Positions 33,663 through 43,050 of a stretch of DNA of 64,000 nt are shown piece after piece. Location of the stretch: the NCBI RefSeq assembly GCF_030730925.1, contig NZ_JAVAMB010000003.1, forward strand, positions 62,001 through 126,000. Direction: 5' to 3'. This stretch comes from Flavobacterium sp. DG2-3. GTDB taxonomy: Bacteria > Bacteroidota > Bacteroidia > Flavobacteriales > Flavobacteriaceae. The notes below the pieces were generated by a model. That model saw nothing but the letters and a program-made list of their open reading frames with translations. It did not search any database and was not told where the DNA came from. The position numbers and the translations under genes were made by a program. Numbering within the stretch: position 1 is the stretch's first letter; each line of letters starts with the position of its first letter.

Positions 33663-34784
33663 TTAATTATTTTGTTTTAAATCGGCAACGATGAGTTTTG
33701 CTGTGTTTTTACTTGCGCCAACTCCGCCTAATTTTTGTTCTAGTATATCGTAATTTTGTAGCACTTTATTGCGATGGCTAGGCTCTAATAATTTTTGAAG
33801 CTCTTCTTTAATTCGTTTTTTGTTGCAATCTCCTTGAATCAGCTCAGTTACCACTTCCTGATCCATAATTAAATTAACCAGAGAAATGTATTTTAAGGTA
33901 ATAATGCGTTTTGCAATCTGATAAGAAACTTCGCTTCCTTTATAGCAAACCACTTCAGGAACTTTAAAAAGAGCTGTTTCTAAAGTCGCAGTTCCAGAAG
34001 TTACTAACGCAGCCGTTGAAGAACGCAGCAGATCGTAAGTTTTATTAGAAACAAAGGCGATGTTTTTGTTTTTTAGAAACTGCTGATAAAATTCATATTC
34101 CTGACTTGGAGCGCCAGCAATTACAAATTCATAATCCCGAAAATCATCGACAACACTTAGCATTACACTCAGCATTTTGGTGATTTCCTGTTTGCGGCTT
34201 CCAGGCAGAACAGCAATAATTGGTTTTTCGCCCAGATTATTCTCTTTTCTAAATAATTCTTCGTCAAAAGCTGGCTGATTTTGGATGGCATCAATAAGCG
34301 GATGCCCGACAAAATCTACTGGAAAATGATGTTTGTCTTCGTAAAAACTTTTTTCGAAAGGCAAAATAACATACATCTTATCGACGTCTTGTTTAATGGC
34401 TTTGATTCTGTTTTCTTTCCAAGCCCAGATCTGAGGAGAAATATAATAATGCGTTTTATAACCTAATTCTTTAGCCCATTTTGCAATTCGCATATTAAAA
34501 CCAGGATAATCAATAAAAATAATAACATCTGGCTGAAACTCCGTGATGTCTTTTTTGCAGATCTTAATATTATTTAAAATAGTTTTTAAATTGAAAACCA
34601 CTTCGATAAAGCCCATAAAAGCAAGGTCGCGATAGTGTTTTACGAGAGTTCCGCCTGCTTTTTGCATTAAGTCGCCGCCCCAAAATCTAATTTCTGCTTC
34701 TGGATCTTCAACATATAATGCCTTCATTAAATTGGAACCGTGTAAATCTCCAGAGGCTTCTCCTGCAATGATGTAATACTTCAT
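33663..34784 (-). CDS. lpxB: Lipid-A-disaccharide synthase
   Basis: The 373-residue GT19 enzyme joins UDP-diacylglucosamine and lipid X to make the lipid A disaccharide at the inner membrane. Motifs include YYIIAGEASGDLHG at the N-terminus, DYPGFNMRIAKWAK near residue 93, HYYISPQIWAWKENR near 113, GHPLID near 161, LPGSRKQEI near 194 and SGTATLE near 261. Length is normal. A -7-like element lies upstream, and the gene follows a small membrane protein after 65 bases. Confidence 0.96.
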   Translation of the reverse strand: MKYYIIAGEASGDLHGSNLMKALYVEDPEAEIRFWGGDLMQKAGGTLVKHYRDLAFMGFIEVVFNLKTILNNIKICKKDITEFQPDVIIFIDYPGFNMRIAKWAKELGYKTHYYISPQIWAWKENRIKAIKQDVDKMYVILPFEKSFYEDKHHFPVDFVGHPLIDAIQNQPAFDEELFRKENNLGEKPIIAVLPGSRKQEITKMLSVMLSVVDDFRDYEFVIAGAPSQEYEFYQQFLKNKNIAFVSNKTYDLLRSSTAALVTSGTATLETALFKVPEVVCYKGSEVSYQIAKRIITLKYISLVNLIMDQEVVTELIQGDCNKKRIKEELQKLLEPSHRNKVLQNYDILEQKLGGVGASKNTAKLIVADLKQNN

Positions 34785-34837
34785 GTTAGTTTTTTGTAAA
34801 GGTGCTTAAGTGTGACTCCGCAATAGCGGTGACTTAG

Positions 34838-34845
34838 CAAAGATA
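34838..34845 (-). promoter_or_regulatory. Possible -7 element upstream of lpxB
   Basis: On the minus strand TATCTTTG matches TAnnTTTG and lies 54 bases before the lpxB start. A convincing TTTG at the upstream position is missing. Confidence 0.35.
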
Positions 34846-34849
34846 ATAT

Positions 34850-35119
34850 TTAAATAACTAATGTAGAAATTGCCAGTACAATCACGGCTAAAATTACACC
34901 TCGAGCCATAAATTCTTTATTTCTTTTTAAAAGAATAGCAAATACGGCAAGATTTAAAAGTGTTCCTAAAGTAATTATTTTTCCCAAATATCCTTGCTTT
35001 CTAATCATTTGAAATCCTGAAGAAATGTCAAATGTTGTGAAAAAAGTGATGAATAGATAGCTTCCTAAAAGAGCCGTAAAAATTCCGATTAAAAAACCGA
35101 TTAGCATTTCTTTAGTCAT
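34850..35119 (-). CDS. Small membrane protein between surE and lpxB
   Basis: The 89-residue protein has three hydrophobic stretches (about 4-26, 48-63, 71-89) and a basic middle loop (RKQGYLGK and KRNKEF). It overlaps the end of surE by 8 bases, so the two are translationally coupled. No function is recognised. The position beside lipid A synthesis suggests an envelope role only by association. Confidence 0.75.
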   Translation of the reverse strand: MTKEMLIGFLIGIFTALLGSYLFITFFTTFDISSGFQMIRKQGYLGKIITLGTLLNLAVFAILLKRNKEFMARGVILAVIVLAISTLVI

Positions 35120-35891
35120 TTAATTTCCAAGTGTTAAGTTGCTGAATAGAGTGGTGGGCAGTCAAGTCGAATTGTACAGGAACTACAGAAATATATCCGT
35201 TTGCTAGAGCCCATTCGTCGGTATCTTCTCCTTGATCTTCATTTACAAATTTTCCGGCAAGCCAGTAATAATCTTTTCCGAAAGGAGTTTGTCTTTTTTC
35301 AAATTTCTGTGCGTAGTAGGCTTTCGCTTGACGGCAAACTTTAATTCCTTTTATTTCTGATTCTTTAAGTTTTGGAAAATTGACGTTTAAAACAACTCCT
35401 GGAGGGAGTTTATTGGCAAGGGTTTCTAAAGCTATTTTTTTGACAAAAGATTTTATTGGTTCAAAATCGGCATTCCAATCAAAATCCAAAAGAGAAAAAC
35501 CAATTGCTTGAATGCCTTCAATTCCAGCTTCCACAGCGGCACTCATTGTTCCAGAATAAATAACATTGATAGAAGAATTGGATCCGTGGTTTATTCCCGA
35601 AACGCACAAATCTGGTTTGCGTTTTAAGATTTCGTTGACAGCAAGTTTTACACAATCAACAGGGGTTCCAGAACAGCTGTATTCTGCAATTGTGTCATTT
35701 TCTTTCGAAATTTTATCTATAAATAATGTATTGTTTACTGTTATGGCGTGACCCATTGCGCTTTGCGGTTTGTCTGGCGCAACGACAATTACGTCGCCTA
35801 TGGTTTCCATAACGCTAATAAGGGCTCTAATTCCGGGAGCCAGAATACCATCATCGTTAGTTACTAAAATTAGTGGTTTCTCAGCTTTCAT
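35112..35891 (-). CDS. surE: 5'/3'-nucleotidase SurE
   Basis: The 259-residue phosphatase acts on nucleoside monophosphates and short polyphosphates. It shows the SurE metal motif TNDDG (Asp13, Asp14), PDKPQSAMGHAIT near 40-52, YSCSGTPVDCVKLA near 71-84 and SGINHGSNSSINVIYSGT near 99-116. Length is normal. It heads the minus-strand run surE, small membrane gene, lpxB, NlpC/P60, comEC. Confidence 0.96.
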   Translation of the reverse strand: MKAEKPLILVTNDDGILAPGIRALISVMETIGDVIVVAPDKPQSAMGHAITVNNTLFIDKISKENDTIAEYSCSGTPVDCVKLAVNEILKRKPDLCVSGINHGSNSSINVIYSGTMSAAVEAGIEGIQAIGFSLLDFDWNADFEPIKSFVKKIALETLANKLPPGVVLNVNFPKLKESEIKGIKVCRQAKAYYAQKFEKRQTPFGKDYYWLAGKFVNEDQGEDTDEWALANGYISVVPVQFDLTAHHSIQQLNTWKLND

Positions 35892-36009
35892 TTAATAAAA
35901 ATTATGTGTAGTTTTAACAATTGTAAGATTTTAAATCTAAATTTAATCGCAAATTATTCGAGGAAAGTCACAAATAATGCAAAATTTGTCAACTAAGGTA
36001 AAGAACTTT

Positions 36010-36038
36010 TTTGCGAATTAAACATTTTTATATCTTTA
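36010..36038 (+). promoter_or_regulatory. Predicted promoter of the carboxy-terminal protease gene
   Basis: TTTG at 36010-36013, a 17-base spacer and TATCTTTA at 36031-36038. The last base departs from the consensus and the spacer is slightly short. Confidence 0.4.
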
Positions 36039-36102
36039 ACAAAAAATTATCGTGACGTTAGCTCTCGTGGCATAGTTTTTAACGTAATTTAGATAAAAAA
36101 TT

Positions 36103-38289
36103 TTGATGAATGCTATTATAAAGTTTATGAAAAGAAATTATAAGATACTCATAGCCGTATTGTGCTTATCGCTTACCTTATTTGCATTTAAAATGAATGC
36201 CGATAGGACAATCGACCCAGATCCTAATAGAGACAAGACACTTTTAGAATTGCTAGCATTTGTTATTGAAAAAGGGCATTATAGTCCGGCAGAAATAAAT
36301 GATGAATTCTCAAAAGGTATTTTTAAAGATTATATTGAGGCTCTAGATCCTTCAAAAAGATTTTTCCTTCAGTCTGATATTGATGAGTTTAAACAATATG
36401 AATTAATGTTGGATGATCAGTTTTTGAATAAAGATATTACATTCTTCAACCTGACTTATACAAGGTTAATGAAGCGTATGGAAGAAAGCAAAAAACGTTA
36501 CAAAACGATTTTAGCGCAGCCATTTAACTATAATGTTGATGAAACTTTTGATGCGGATTATGAAAAAATCCCGTATGCAAAAAACTTAGCTGAGATTAAT
36601 GAAAGATGGAGAAAACAAATAAAATTATCTACACTTTCTTCTTTAGTTACTAAACAAAAAATTGAAGAAGAAAAGAAGAAAAAAGATCCAGCTTACAAAG
36701 AAAAGTCTTTTGAAACTTTAGAAAAAGAAACTCGCGAAAGTTCTCTAAAATCTCTAGATGATAATTTTAGCGTAATTAAAGATTTGAATAGAGAATACTG
36801 GTTTTCTGTGTATTTGAATTCTATCATGGCTCGTTTTGACCCACATACAAGTTATTTTGCACCAGAAGAAAAAGACCGTTTTGATGTTAATATCAGTGGT
36901 AAATTGGAAGGAATCGGAGCTCGTTTGACTAAGAAAAATGATTTTACTCAAATTGACGAATTGATTTCTGGAGGTCCGGCTTGGAAAGGAAAACAGCTAG
37001 AAGCGGGAGATTTAATTTTGAAAGTTGCTCAAGGAAATGAGGAACCGGTAGATGTTGTCGGAATGCGTTTGGACGATGTTGTGAAAAAAATTAAAGGTCA
37101 CAAAGGAACTGAAGTAAAACTGACAGTTAAAAAAGTAGACGGTTCTATTAAAGTGATTTCAATTATTAGAGATGTTGTTGAAATTGAAGAAACCTACGCT
37201 AAATCTAGTATTGTTGAAAAAAATGGATTGAAATATGGAGTGATTTATCTTCCTAAGTTTTATATCGATTTTGAAAACAAAGACGGACGTGATGCAGGAA
37301 AAGATATTGCTCGTGAGGTTGAAAGATTGAAACAGCAAAATATTAACGGTATCGTGTTAGATGTTCGTGACGATGGTGGTGGATCTCTTTCTACAGTGGT
37401 TGATATTGCAGGTTTATTTATCGAAGAAGGGCCAATTGTTCAGGTAAAATCTGCTGGTAAAAAGAAAGAAGTTTTATACGATAAAGATAAAAAAATCGAA
37501 TGGGATGGACCGCTAGTAATTATGGTGAACAGTTTCTCTGCTTCGGCATCTGAAATTTTAGCGGCTGCTATTCAAGATTACAAACGTGGAGTTATTATCG
37601 GAAGTAAACAAACTTACGGTAAAGGTACTGTTCAAAACGTATTAGATTTAAATCAGTTTGTGCGTAATGCAAACTACGGAGATCTTGGCGCATTGAAAAT
37701 TACAGGACAGAAATTTTACAGAATTAATGGAGGTTCTACTCAGTTAGAAGGTGTTCATAGTGATGTGGTAATGCCAGATCGTTATGCTTACTTAAAAATG
37801 GGTGAAAGAGATATTGATAACGCAATGCCTTGGGACAAAATTGATCCAGCCGATTATAGCACTTGGACTTCTACTGAGAATTTCAATAAAGCAATTATGA
37901 ACAGTAAAAACAGAATTGCTCAAAATGCTCAATTCAAATTGATTGATGATAACGCGAAATGGATCGATGTTAAAAACAAAGAGAACGTATACAGCTTGAA
38001 TATTAAGAGTTTTAAAGCAACTCAAGAACAAGTAGAAAACGAAGGAAAAAAATACAAACCAATTTCTGATTACAAAAACGATTTGATTTTTAAATCGCTT
38101 CCTTATGAAGAAGATGAAATGAAAGCAGATGCTTCTTTAAAAGAGAAAAGAGATGCTTGGCACCAAGCTTTATCTAAAGATGTTTATGTAGAAGAAGCTT
38201 TGAATGTTTTGGATGATTTACAGACAAAAGGTTTGGTAAAAAATGCGGTTAATCCTAAAATGAAAAAGGATAAACTAGTGAAGTCTTAA
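36103..38289 (+). CDS. Tsp/Prc-type carboxy-terminal processing protease (S41)
   Basis: The 728-residue protein has an N-terminal hydrophobic signal or anchor (about 14-28). An N-terminal Tsp domain follows (about 50-230, LDPSKRFFLQSDIDEF), then a PDZ domain (about 258-345, GIGARLTKKNDFTQIDELISGGPA). The S41 domain carries Ser481 in SFSASASE and Lys507 in YGKGTVQ, a serine/lysine dyad spaced as in E. coli Prc. A C-terminal domain ends in KMKKDKLVKS. It degrades or trims periplasmic proteins. The first two codons are both ATG, and a start at Met9 (36127) is also possible. It forms its own unit with promoter and terminator. Confidence 0.93.
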   Translation: MMNAIIKFMKRNYKILIAVLCLSLTLFAFKMNADRTIDPDPNRDKTLLELLAFVIEKGHYSPAEINDEFSKGIFKDYIEALDPSKRFFLQSDIDEFKQYELMLDDQFLNKDITFFNLTYTRLMKRMEESKKRYKTILAQPFNYNVDETFDADYEKIPYAKNLAEINERWRKQIKLSTLSSLVTKQKIEEEKKKKDPAYKEKSFETLEKETRESSLKSLDDNFSVIKDLNREYWFSVYLNSIMARFDPHTSYFAPEEKDRFDVNISGKLEGIGARLTKKNDFTQIDELISGGPAWKGKQLEAGDLILKVAQGNEEPVDVVGMRLDDVVKKIKGHKGTEVKLTVKKVDGSIKVISIIRDVVEIEETYAKSSIVEKNGLKYGVIYLPKFYIDFENKDGRDAGKDIAREVERLKQQNINGIVLDVRDDGGGSLSTVVDIAGLFIEEGPIVQVKSAGKKKEVLYDKDKKIEWDGPLVIMVNSFSASASEILAAAIQDYKRGVIIGSKQTYGKGTVQNVLDLNQFVRNANYGDLGALKITGQKFYRINGGSTQLEGVHSDVVMPDRYAYLKMGERDIDNAMPWDKIDPADYSTWTSTENFNKAIMNSKNRIAQNAQFKLIDDNAKWIDVKNKENVYSLNIKSFKATQEQVENEGKKYKPISDYKNDLIFKSLPYEEDEMKADASLKEKRDAWHQALSKDVYVEEALNVLDDLQTKGLVKNAVNPKMKKDKLVKS

Positions 38290-38313
38290 GTTCGAAAAGA
38301 ATTTAATTTGTTT

Positions 38314-38355
38314 AAAAACGCTCTATAAATTTTTGAATTTATGGAGCGTTTTTTT
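38314..38355 (+). terminator. Terminator of the carboxy-terminal protease gene
   Basis: A long stem with outer AAAACGCTC / GAGCGTTTT (38315-38323 with 38344-38352) and inner ATAAAT / ATTTAT is followed by T residues. Confidence 0.8.
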
Positions 38356-38383
38356 GTAAGTTTAACTTTTAAAAAATAGAAAT

Positions 38384-39169
38384 ATGAAAGTTTGTTTGAG
38401 TTTGGTTTTAATAAGTTTCGCTTTGTTTTCTTGTAAAAAGGAAAATGTAGAAATTACTGAAAAAGGAAGTAATGAAGAAGCTGTTTCTTTTAAAGGAAAT
38501 TCTACAAGTACAGATTCTGTCTATAGTATTGCTTATTTGCCAACTTCAACTACAAAACAGATTGTAAAACACCAATATTATACATTGTCGTATAATGAAA
38601 AATTTGAGCAAGCTGAATGGGTGGCTTACGAATTGAAAAAAGAATATTTGAAAAATAATGATTTTAAAAGACCTTATTTTATAGAAGATCCAAAAGTGAC
38701 AACTGGCTCTGCAGATTGGAGAAATTATAAAAAATCGGGTTATGATAAAGGACATCTTTGCCCTGCTGGAGATATGGAATTTAGTAAAGAGGCTTACAAT
38801 GATACTTTTTATACTTCGAATATTTCTCCGCAGAAAAAAGAATTTAATGCTGGAATTTGGAATAGAATAGAGCAGAAGACGCGTTACTGGGCTGGGAAAT
38901 ACAATGATATTTATGTAGTGACTGGCGGAATTCTAAAAGATTCGGATAAAAAAATAGGGACAGAAAATGTTGCTGTCCCTAAATATTTTTATAAAATTGT
39001 TTTAGCTAAAAATGGTAAAGAACATAAAGCAATTGCTTTCTTGGTTCCAAACGAAAAGAGCGACAAATCGATTTATGATTTTGTTGTTCCGATTGAAACT
39101 TTAGAAAAAATGACTGGAATTGATTTCTTCCCGAATCTTAAAAATTTAAAAAGTAGTAAGGACTTTTAA
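38384..39169 (+). CDS. DNA/RNA non-specific endonuclease, lipoprotein
   Basis: The 261-residue protein has a lipobox (LFSC, Cys17) and a Ser/Thr/Glu-rich linker to about residue 50. A beta-beta-alpha-metal nuclease domain follows. It contains SGYDKGHLCPAGD, where His124 matches the catalytic histidine of the DRGH motif, and NISPQKKEFNAGIWNRIE, where Asn155 would bind magnesium. It should cut DNA and RNA at the periplasmic or outer face, for nutrient use or defence. Its last 24 bases overlap the convergent rpe gene. Confidence 0.92.
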   Translation: MKVCLSLVLISFALFSCKKENVEITEKGSNEEAVSFKGNSTSTDSVYSIAYLPTSTTKQIVKHQYYTLSYNEKFEQAEWVAYELKKEYLKNNDFKRPYFIEDPKVTTGSADWRNYKKSGYDKGHLCPAGDMEFSKEAYNDTFYTSNISPQKKEFNAGIWNRIEQKTRYWAGKYNDIYVVTGGILKDSDKKIGTENVAVPKYFYKIVLAKNGKEHKAIAFLVPNEKSDKSIYDFVVPIETLEKMTGIDFFPNLKNLKSSKDF

Positions 39170-39808
39170 ATCTGCAATAGTTTCTGTTGGATTTTCAGCT
39201 TTGAAAACAAAGCTTCCAGCAACTAAAACATCAGCTCCAGCTTCTACTAATTGCTTGGCATTTTTGCTTGTCACGCCACCATCGATTTCGATTAGTGTTG
39301 AAGCATTTTTGCGTGTTATTAGCGCTTTTAGTTTCTTTACTTTGTCATAAGTGTTTTCAATGAATGACTGACCTCCAAATCCTGGATTTACGCTCATAAT
39401 GCAAACCACATCAATATCATTAATAACGTCTTCTAATAAGTCAACATTAGTATGCGGATTCATTGCAACACCAGCTTTCATTCCTTCTGCTTTAATCGCT
39501 TGCAATGTTCTATGTAAATGTGTGCAAGCTTCGTAATGTACGGTTAGTCCGTTTGCTCCTAAATCGGCAAAAGTTTTAATGTATCGATCTGGATCGATAA
39601 TCATTAAATGTACATCAATATATTTTTTGGCATGTTTTGAAATGGCTTCTAAAACTGGCATTCCGAAAGAAATATTCGGTACAAAAACTCCATCCATAAT
39701 ATCGATATGAAACCAATCGGCTTGACTGTTGTTAATCATTTCGACATCACGCTGTAAATTGGCAAAATCTGCAGCAAGAACTGAAGGAGCAATAAATGTA
39801 TTTTTCAT
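39146..39808 (-). CDS. rpe: Ribulose-phosphate 3-epimerase
   Basis: The 220-residue TIM-barrel enzyme interconverts ribulose 5-phosphate and xylulose 5-phosphate in the pentose phosphate pathway. Motifs are APSVLAADFANL at the start, DWFHIDIMDGVFVPNISFG near 31-49, DVHLMI near 65, MSVNPGFGGQSF near 137-148, and EIDGGVTSKNA near 172-182. All metal and acid/base residues are present. It converges with the nuclease gene and overlaps it by 24 bases. Confidence 0.96.
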   Translation of the reverse strand: MKNTFIAPSVLAADFANLQRDVEMINNSQADWFHIDIMDGVFVPNISFGMPVLEAISKHAKKYIDVHLMIIDPDRYIKTFADLGANGLTVHYEACTHLHRTLQAIKAEGMKAGVAMNPHTNVDLLEDVINDIDVVCIMSVNPGFGGQSFIENTYDKVKKLKALITRKNASTLIEIDGGVTSKNAKQLVEAGADVLVAGSFVFKAENPTETIADLKVLTTF

Positions 39809-39832
39809 TGTATAGTTGTGTGTTGTTTTTTA

Positions 39833-39866
39833 CAAAGATACTTAGAATGTGAAATTTTACCGCAAA
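39833..39866 (-). promoter_or_regulatory. Predicted promoter of rpe, reaching into the palindromic repeat
   Basis: On the minus strand TATCTTTG (39833-39840) lies 22 bases below TTTG (39863-39866). The TTTG is part of the terminal arm of the dispersed repeat at 39858-40015, so the repeat may supply the -33 element. Confidence 0.45.
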
Positions 39867-40015
39867 GCTCGCAAAGGATTTTCGCAGAGTGCGCAAAGTT
39901 TTTTTTAATAAATAAGAAGGCAAAGTTCACAAAGCTTTGCGGACTTTATCTTTAATAAGAACCTTTTTATAATCTTAGCGTGCTCTGCGAAAATCCTTTG
40001 CGTTCTTTGCGTAAC
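39858..40015. repeat. Dispersed nested palindromic repeat, copy 2
   Basis: Terminal arms of about 40 bases are nearly complementary. The left arm contains CGCAAAGGATTTTCGCAGAG (39870-39889) and the right arm its complement (CTCTGCGAAAATCCTTTGCG, 39983-40002). An inner pair around CAAAGCTTTG forms a second hairpin. The design matches the copy at 13317-13454. No reading frame is present. The remaining parts of the 39809-40181 gap hold the rpoD terminator and a GGAATTT palindrome. Confidence 0.75.
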
Positions 40016-40027
40016 AAAAGATTGACA

Positions 40028-40058
40028 AATAAAAAACTCCGGTAATCAGCCGGAGTTT
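40028..40058 (-). terminator. Likely rpoD terminator
   Basis: A 9-base perfect stem (AAACTCCGG at 40034-40042 with CCGGAGTTT at 40050-40058) is followed on the minus strand by TTTTTTATTTG. It lies about 125 bases after the rpoD stop, beyond the GGAATTT palindrome. Confidence 0.65.
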
Positions 40059-40108
40059 CAATCATCAATCAAAAAACGAACAGTCAATCAAACTGTTGTT
40101 TGCGGTAA

Positions 40109-40160
40109 AATTCCAAATTATAAAACCCAAATCCCAATTTGTGTTGGAATTTGGAACTTT
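40109..40160. repeat. GGAATTT-type palindrome downstream of rpoD
   Basis: AATTCCAAATT (40109-40119) faces GGAATTTGGAA (from 40146). The motif is shared with 21651-21693 and 13481-13494. It lies inside the predicted rpoD 3' untranslated region. Confidence 0.5.
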
Positions 40161-40181
40161 AGATATTGAAATTTAATATTG

Positions 40182-41045
40182 TTATCCTAAATAAGTTTTA
40201 AGGATTTTACTTCTAGAAGTGTGTTTCAATCGACGGATTGCTTTTTCTTTAATCTGACGAACACGCTCACGAGTTAGGTCGAAAGTTTCTCCAATTTCCT
40301 CTAGAGTCATTGGGTGTTGGTCGCCAAGACCAAAATACAAACGCACAACATCTGCCTCTCTTGGAGTTAATGTTTCTAAAGAACGTTCGATTTCAGTACG
40401 AAGAGATTCGTGAATTAATTCTCTATCTGGATTTGGAGATTCACCAGAACGTAATACGTCATAAAGGTTAGAATCTTCTCCTTCAACAAGTGGAGCATCC
40501 ATAGATAGGTGACGTCCAGAGTTTTTCATAGACTCTTTTACGTCATTTACAGTCATGTCAAGTTCTTTTGCAATTTCCTCAGCAGAAGGCGGACGCTCGT
40601 TAGATTGCTCTAATAACGCGTACATTTTGTTGATTTTATTGATAGAACCAATTTTATTTAATGGTAAACGTACAATACGTGATTGCTCAGCCAAAGCTTG
40701 AAGAATCGATTGACGAATCCACCATACAGCGTAAGAAATGAATTTGAAACCACGAGTTTCATCAAAACGTTGAGCCGCTTTAATTAAACCTAAGTTTCCT
40801 TCATTAATTAAGTCAGGAAGAGTTAATCCTTGATTTTGATATTGTTTAGCCACAGATACTACGAAACGTAGGTTGGCTTTTGTTAGTTTTTCTAAAGCTC
40901 TTTGATCACCAGCCTTTATTCTTTGTGCTAATTCTACCTCTTCATCAGCGGTAATTAGGTCAACTTTTCCAATTTCTTGTAGATATTTATCTAACGATGC
41001 AGTTTCACGATTAGTTACCTGCTTGGTGATTTTAAGTTGTCTCAT
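40182..41045 (-). CDS. rpoD: Primary (housekeeping) RNA polymerase sigma factor
   Basis: The 287-residue protein is the short, region-1.1-free sigma-70 typical of Bacteroidetes. It recognises the unusual TTTG / TAnnTTTG promoters. Region 1.2 is near 17-45, region 2 at about 50-125 ([24 protein letters not shown] and [19 protein letters not shown]). Region 3 follows, and region 4.2 (about 245-275) has the helix-turn-helix [20 protein letters not shown]. The gene has a terminator downstream and stands alone. Confidence 0.96.
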   Translation of the reverse strand: MRQLKITKQVTNRETASLDKYLQEIGKVDLITADEEVELAQRIKAGDQRALEKLTKANLRFVVSVAKQYQNQGLTLPDLINEGNLGLIKAAQRFDETRGFKFISYAVWWIRQSILQALAEQSRIVRLPLNKIGSINKINKMYALLEQSNERPPSAEEIAKELDMTVNDVKESMKNSGRHLSMDAPLVEGEDSNLYDVLRSGESPNPDRELIHESLRTEIERSLETLTPREADVVRLYFGLGDQHPMTLEEIGETFDLTRERVRQIKEKAIRRLKHTSRSKILKTYLG

Positions 41046-41186
41046 GTTGTTGTCTCCCTATTTTTTAAAGTGTACAAATGGTTATACGTAAGGAGTATCG
41101 AAAAAGTTACAATTATTTTTATTTTTTTTAAATTTTTATGCAACACCAGATTGAATCGATAATTTAACGTGTTAATTGAGGTATAA

Positions 41187-41220
41187 TTTAGCCTTGATCA
41201 AATTATTGGTCAAGGCTAAA
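41187..41220 (-). terminator. Hairpin at the end of the TonB/DUF4249 operon
   Basis: An 11-base perfect stem (TTTAGCCTTGA at 41187-41197 with TCAAGGCTAAA at 41210-41220) lies 22 bases after the last gene on the minus strand. The following T tract is weak, so it may act as a 3' stabiliser as much as a terminator. Confidence 0.55.
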
Positions 41221-41241
41221 TGTATTATAAATAAGGAGTTA

Positions 41242-43044
41242 TTATTTTACAGTAATGTTTTTTGAAACGTAAACAGGCTGTCCGTTTTCTGTAAAGCCTT
41301 CTAAAACAACTTCAAAATTTCCTTTGATGTCTGAAGTGTAAAAAGACAATTGGTCTTCTTTAGTTTCTAATTTCACATCAGGTTTCCATAATAATTGATA
41401 TCTGTAGTCTGGAATCCTCTGCAGTTTATTTCCCGATGCATAATCTGGATTGTTGTATACTTTTTGAGGATTAGGACGCTGAATTTCCATTGTTTTCAGA
41501 TATTTTTTTGCGTAATTTTCTGAAAATTCATTGTTTTTAGTTTCAAAACTTATTAAACCGCCATATAAATTTGGTCCATAAACATAAGGCTCTGTAATTA
41601 AACTTACTTTGTTTACATTGGCCATGTTGTAATCAAAAAGATCACTTGGATCCTGAATTAATAATCCATCTACCAATACCAATGGTGGGCCATAAATTTC
41701 TAGATCTTTTTGGTTGTTTCTAATATGAAGCACATATTTGCCGTTATTTCTTCTGTAATAAAGCTCTACAATAACCTCTACAATGTTTTCTTTTAATGTA
41801 GGGAATCTTGTGTAGTCATCTAAAACATAAGCTTTTTCAATTGTGCTGAAAAAAGGATTCATAACGGCTTCTGTAACCAAACTGTCTTTTTTAATTTGAT
41901 AATAAGCATTTTGAATTTGGCTAGCCGTTGATCTTTCTTCAATTTCTTGTTTTAAGTTGGGAGATAAATTCAACTTTGATGTAAATTGTAATGAAGAACT
42001 ATCATACTTTGGAAAACCATCTAAGTGAATAGTGTAGTCATTTCGGTTTTCGTCTGTTACTTGCAAAATAGCATTTGGAAAATTAGGAAATTGATCTAGT
42101 AAAAATGCAAATTTTCCTTGAGCATTTGTTTTTACAATTTTCAATACGTATTCCTTTCCAGGCAGTGATAAAGCAATCGACTTGTTGCTTAAATCCTGAT
42201 TATTGCTTGATGTAAGATAGCCGGTAATAAGTTCTGATCTTACCTCTGGAATATAGGTAAATGAACTTGTATTAAAAGCAGCATAATTTTCTGCAGATTT
42301 CTTGGTGAATTCTGCTGAGGTAAGCTGTTTTAAAGTTGGGATTTGATCTGTTTTTCTGATCGAAACAGAATAATTTCCTTTTTCGATAGTTTCAGTCAGC
42401 GATTTCAATTTTAAATTGACTTTTTCTCTAGTATAGTAACTCTCTTTGTCAAATTCAAAATCAATTCTTCTATTATTTTCTGTATTTGAATTTATAATTT
42501 GAGTTGCTGTCGCAGTATTTTGCGTATCAGCAAGATTAAATGTTATATTATCTGTTGACTCTTGAGTTTGAAACGGATTTATGATGAAAATATCTAGTTG
42601 GTGTTTTTGCGAATTCGGATTATTTAGCATCCATTTTGTGTAGGCAACAACTTTGTAATTTCCAGTTTTTAGAGTTGTCGGAATAAAGTAATCTCCCGTT
42701 CCAATTCCGTTATCAAGGTATATTTTGTTTTTCTGAACAGATTTTTTTTCGCTGTCAATTAATTCAACATAAGCAATTTTACTGATTTGGCTTGTTTTAT
42801 TATTTAAAGGATTTAAACAATACAGCTTGAAAAACAATGTTTCTCCAGTCAAAAAAGTTGTAGTATTTGAATGCAGAAAAATAGTTTCCTGAGATGCAAG
42901 TGTAGGTATGTTTTTATTTTGAAGGTTCTGCGCAAAAACAAATTTGTTCTGCATTAACAGAATTACCAAAAGAATAATATGCTTAATTCTTCTGATGGTA
43001 TTCGCTTGATTATAGTATGTATAAAGATTTCTCATGAATTGCAA
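41242..43044 (-). CDS. MG2-like and TonB-plug-like protein, last gene of the operon
   Basis: The 600-residue protein has a long N-terminus before a hydrophobic signal (about 20-39, ending VFAQ). The start may be Met1 or Met4. Residues about 50-160 resemble an alpha-2-macroglobulin MG2 domain (HSNTTTFLTGETLFFKLYC, GDYFIPTTLKTGNYKVVAYTKWM). Residues about 455-510 resemble a TonB plug fragment (GPPLVLVDGLLIQDPSDLFDY, YGPNLYGGLISFETK), with no beta-barrel after it. Such proteins are found next to TonB-dependent receptors in Bacteroidetes. It begins 6 bases after the DUF4249 gene. The function is unknown; a surface or periplasmic partner of the receptor is an inference. Confidence 0.75.
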   Translation of the reverse strand: MQFMRNLYTYYNQANTIRRIKHIILLVILLMQNKFVFAQNLQNKNIPTLASQETIFLHSNTTTFLTGETLFFKLYCLNPLNNKTSQISKIAYVELIDSEKKSVQKNKIYLDNGIGTGDYFIPTTLKTGNYKVVAYTKWMLNNPNSQKHQLDIFIINPFQTQESTDNITFNLADTQNTATATQIINSNTENNRRIDFEFDKESYYTREKVNLKLKSLTETIEKGNYSVSIRKTDQIPTLKQLTSAEFTKKSAENYAAFNTSSFTYIPEVRSELITGYLTSSNNQDLSNKSIALSLPGKEYVLKIVKTNAQGKFAFLLDQFPNFPNAILQVTDENRNDYTIHLDGFPKYDSSSLQFTSKLNLSPNLKQEIEERSTASQIQNAYYQIKKDSLVTEAVMNPFFSTIEKAYVLDDYTRFPTLKENIVEVIVELYYRRNNGKYVLHIRNNQKDLEIYGPPLVLVDGLLIQDPSDLFDYNMANVNKVSLITEPYVYGPNLYGGLISFETKNNEFSENYAKKYLKTMEIQRPNPQKVYNNPDYASGNKLQRIPDYRYQLLWKPDVKLETKEDQLSFYTSDIKGNFEVVLEGFTENGQPVYVSKNITVK

Positions 43045-43050
43045 AAAAAA

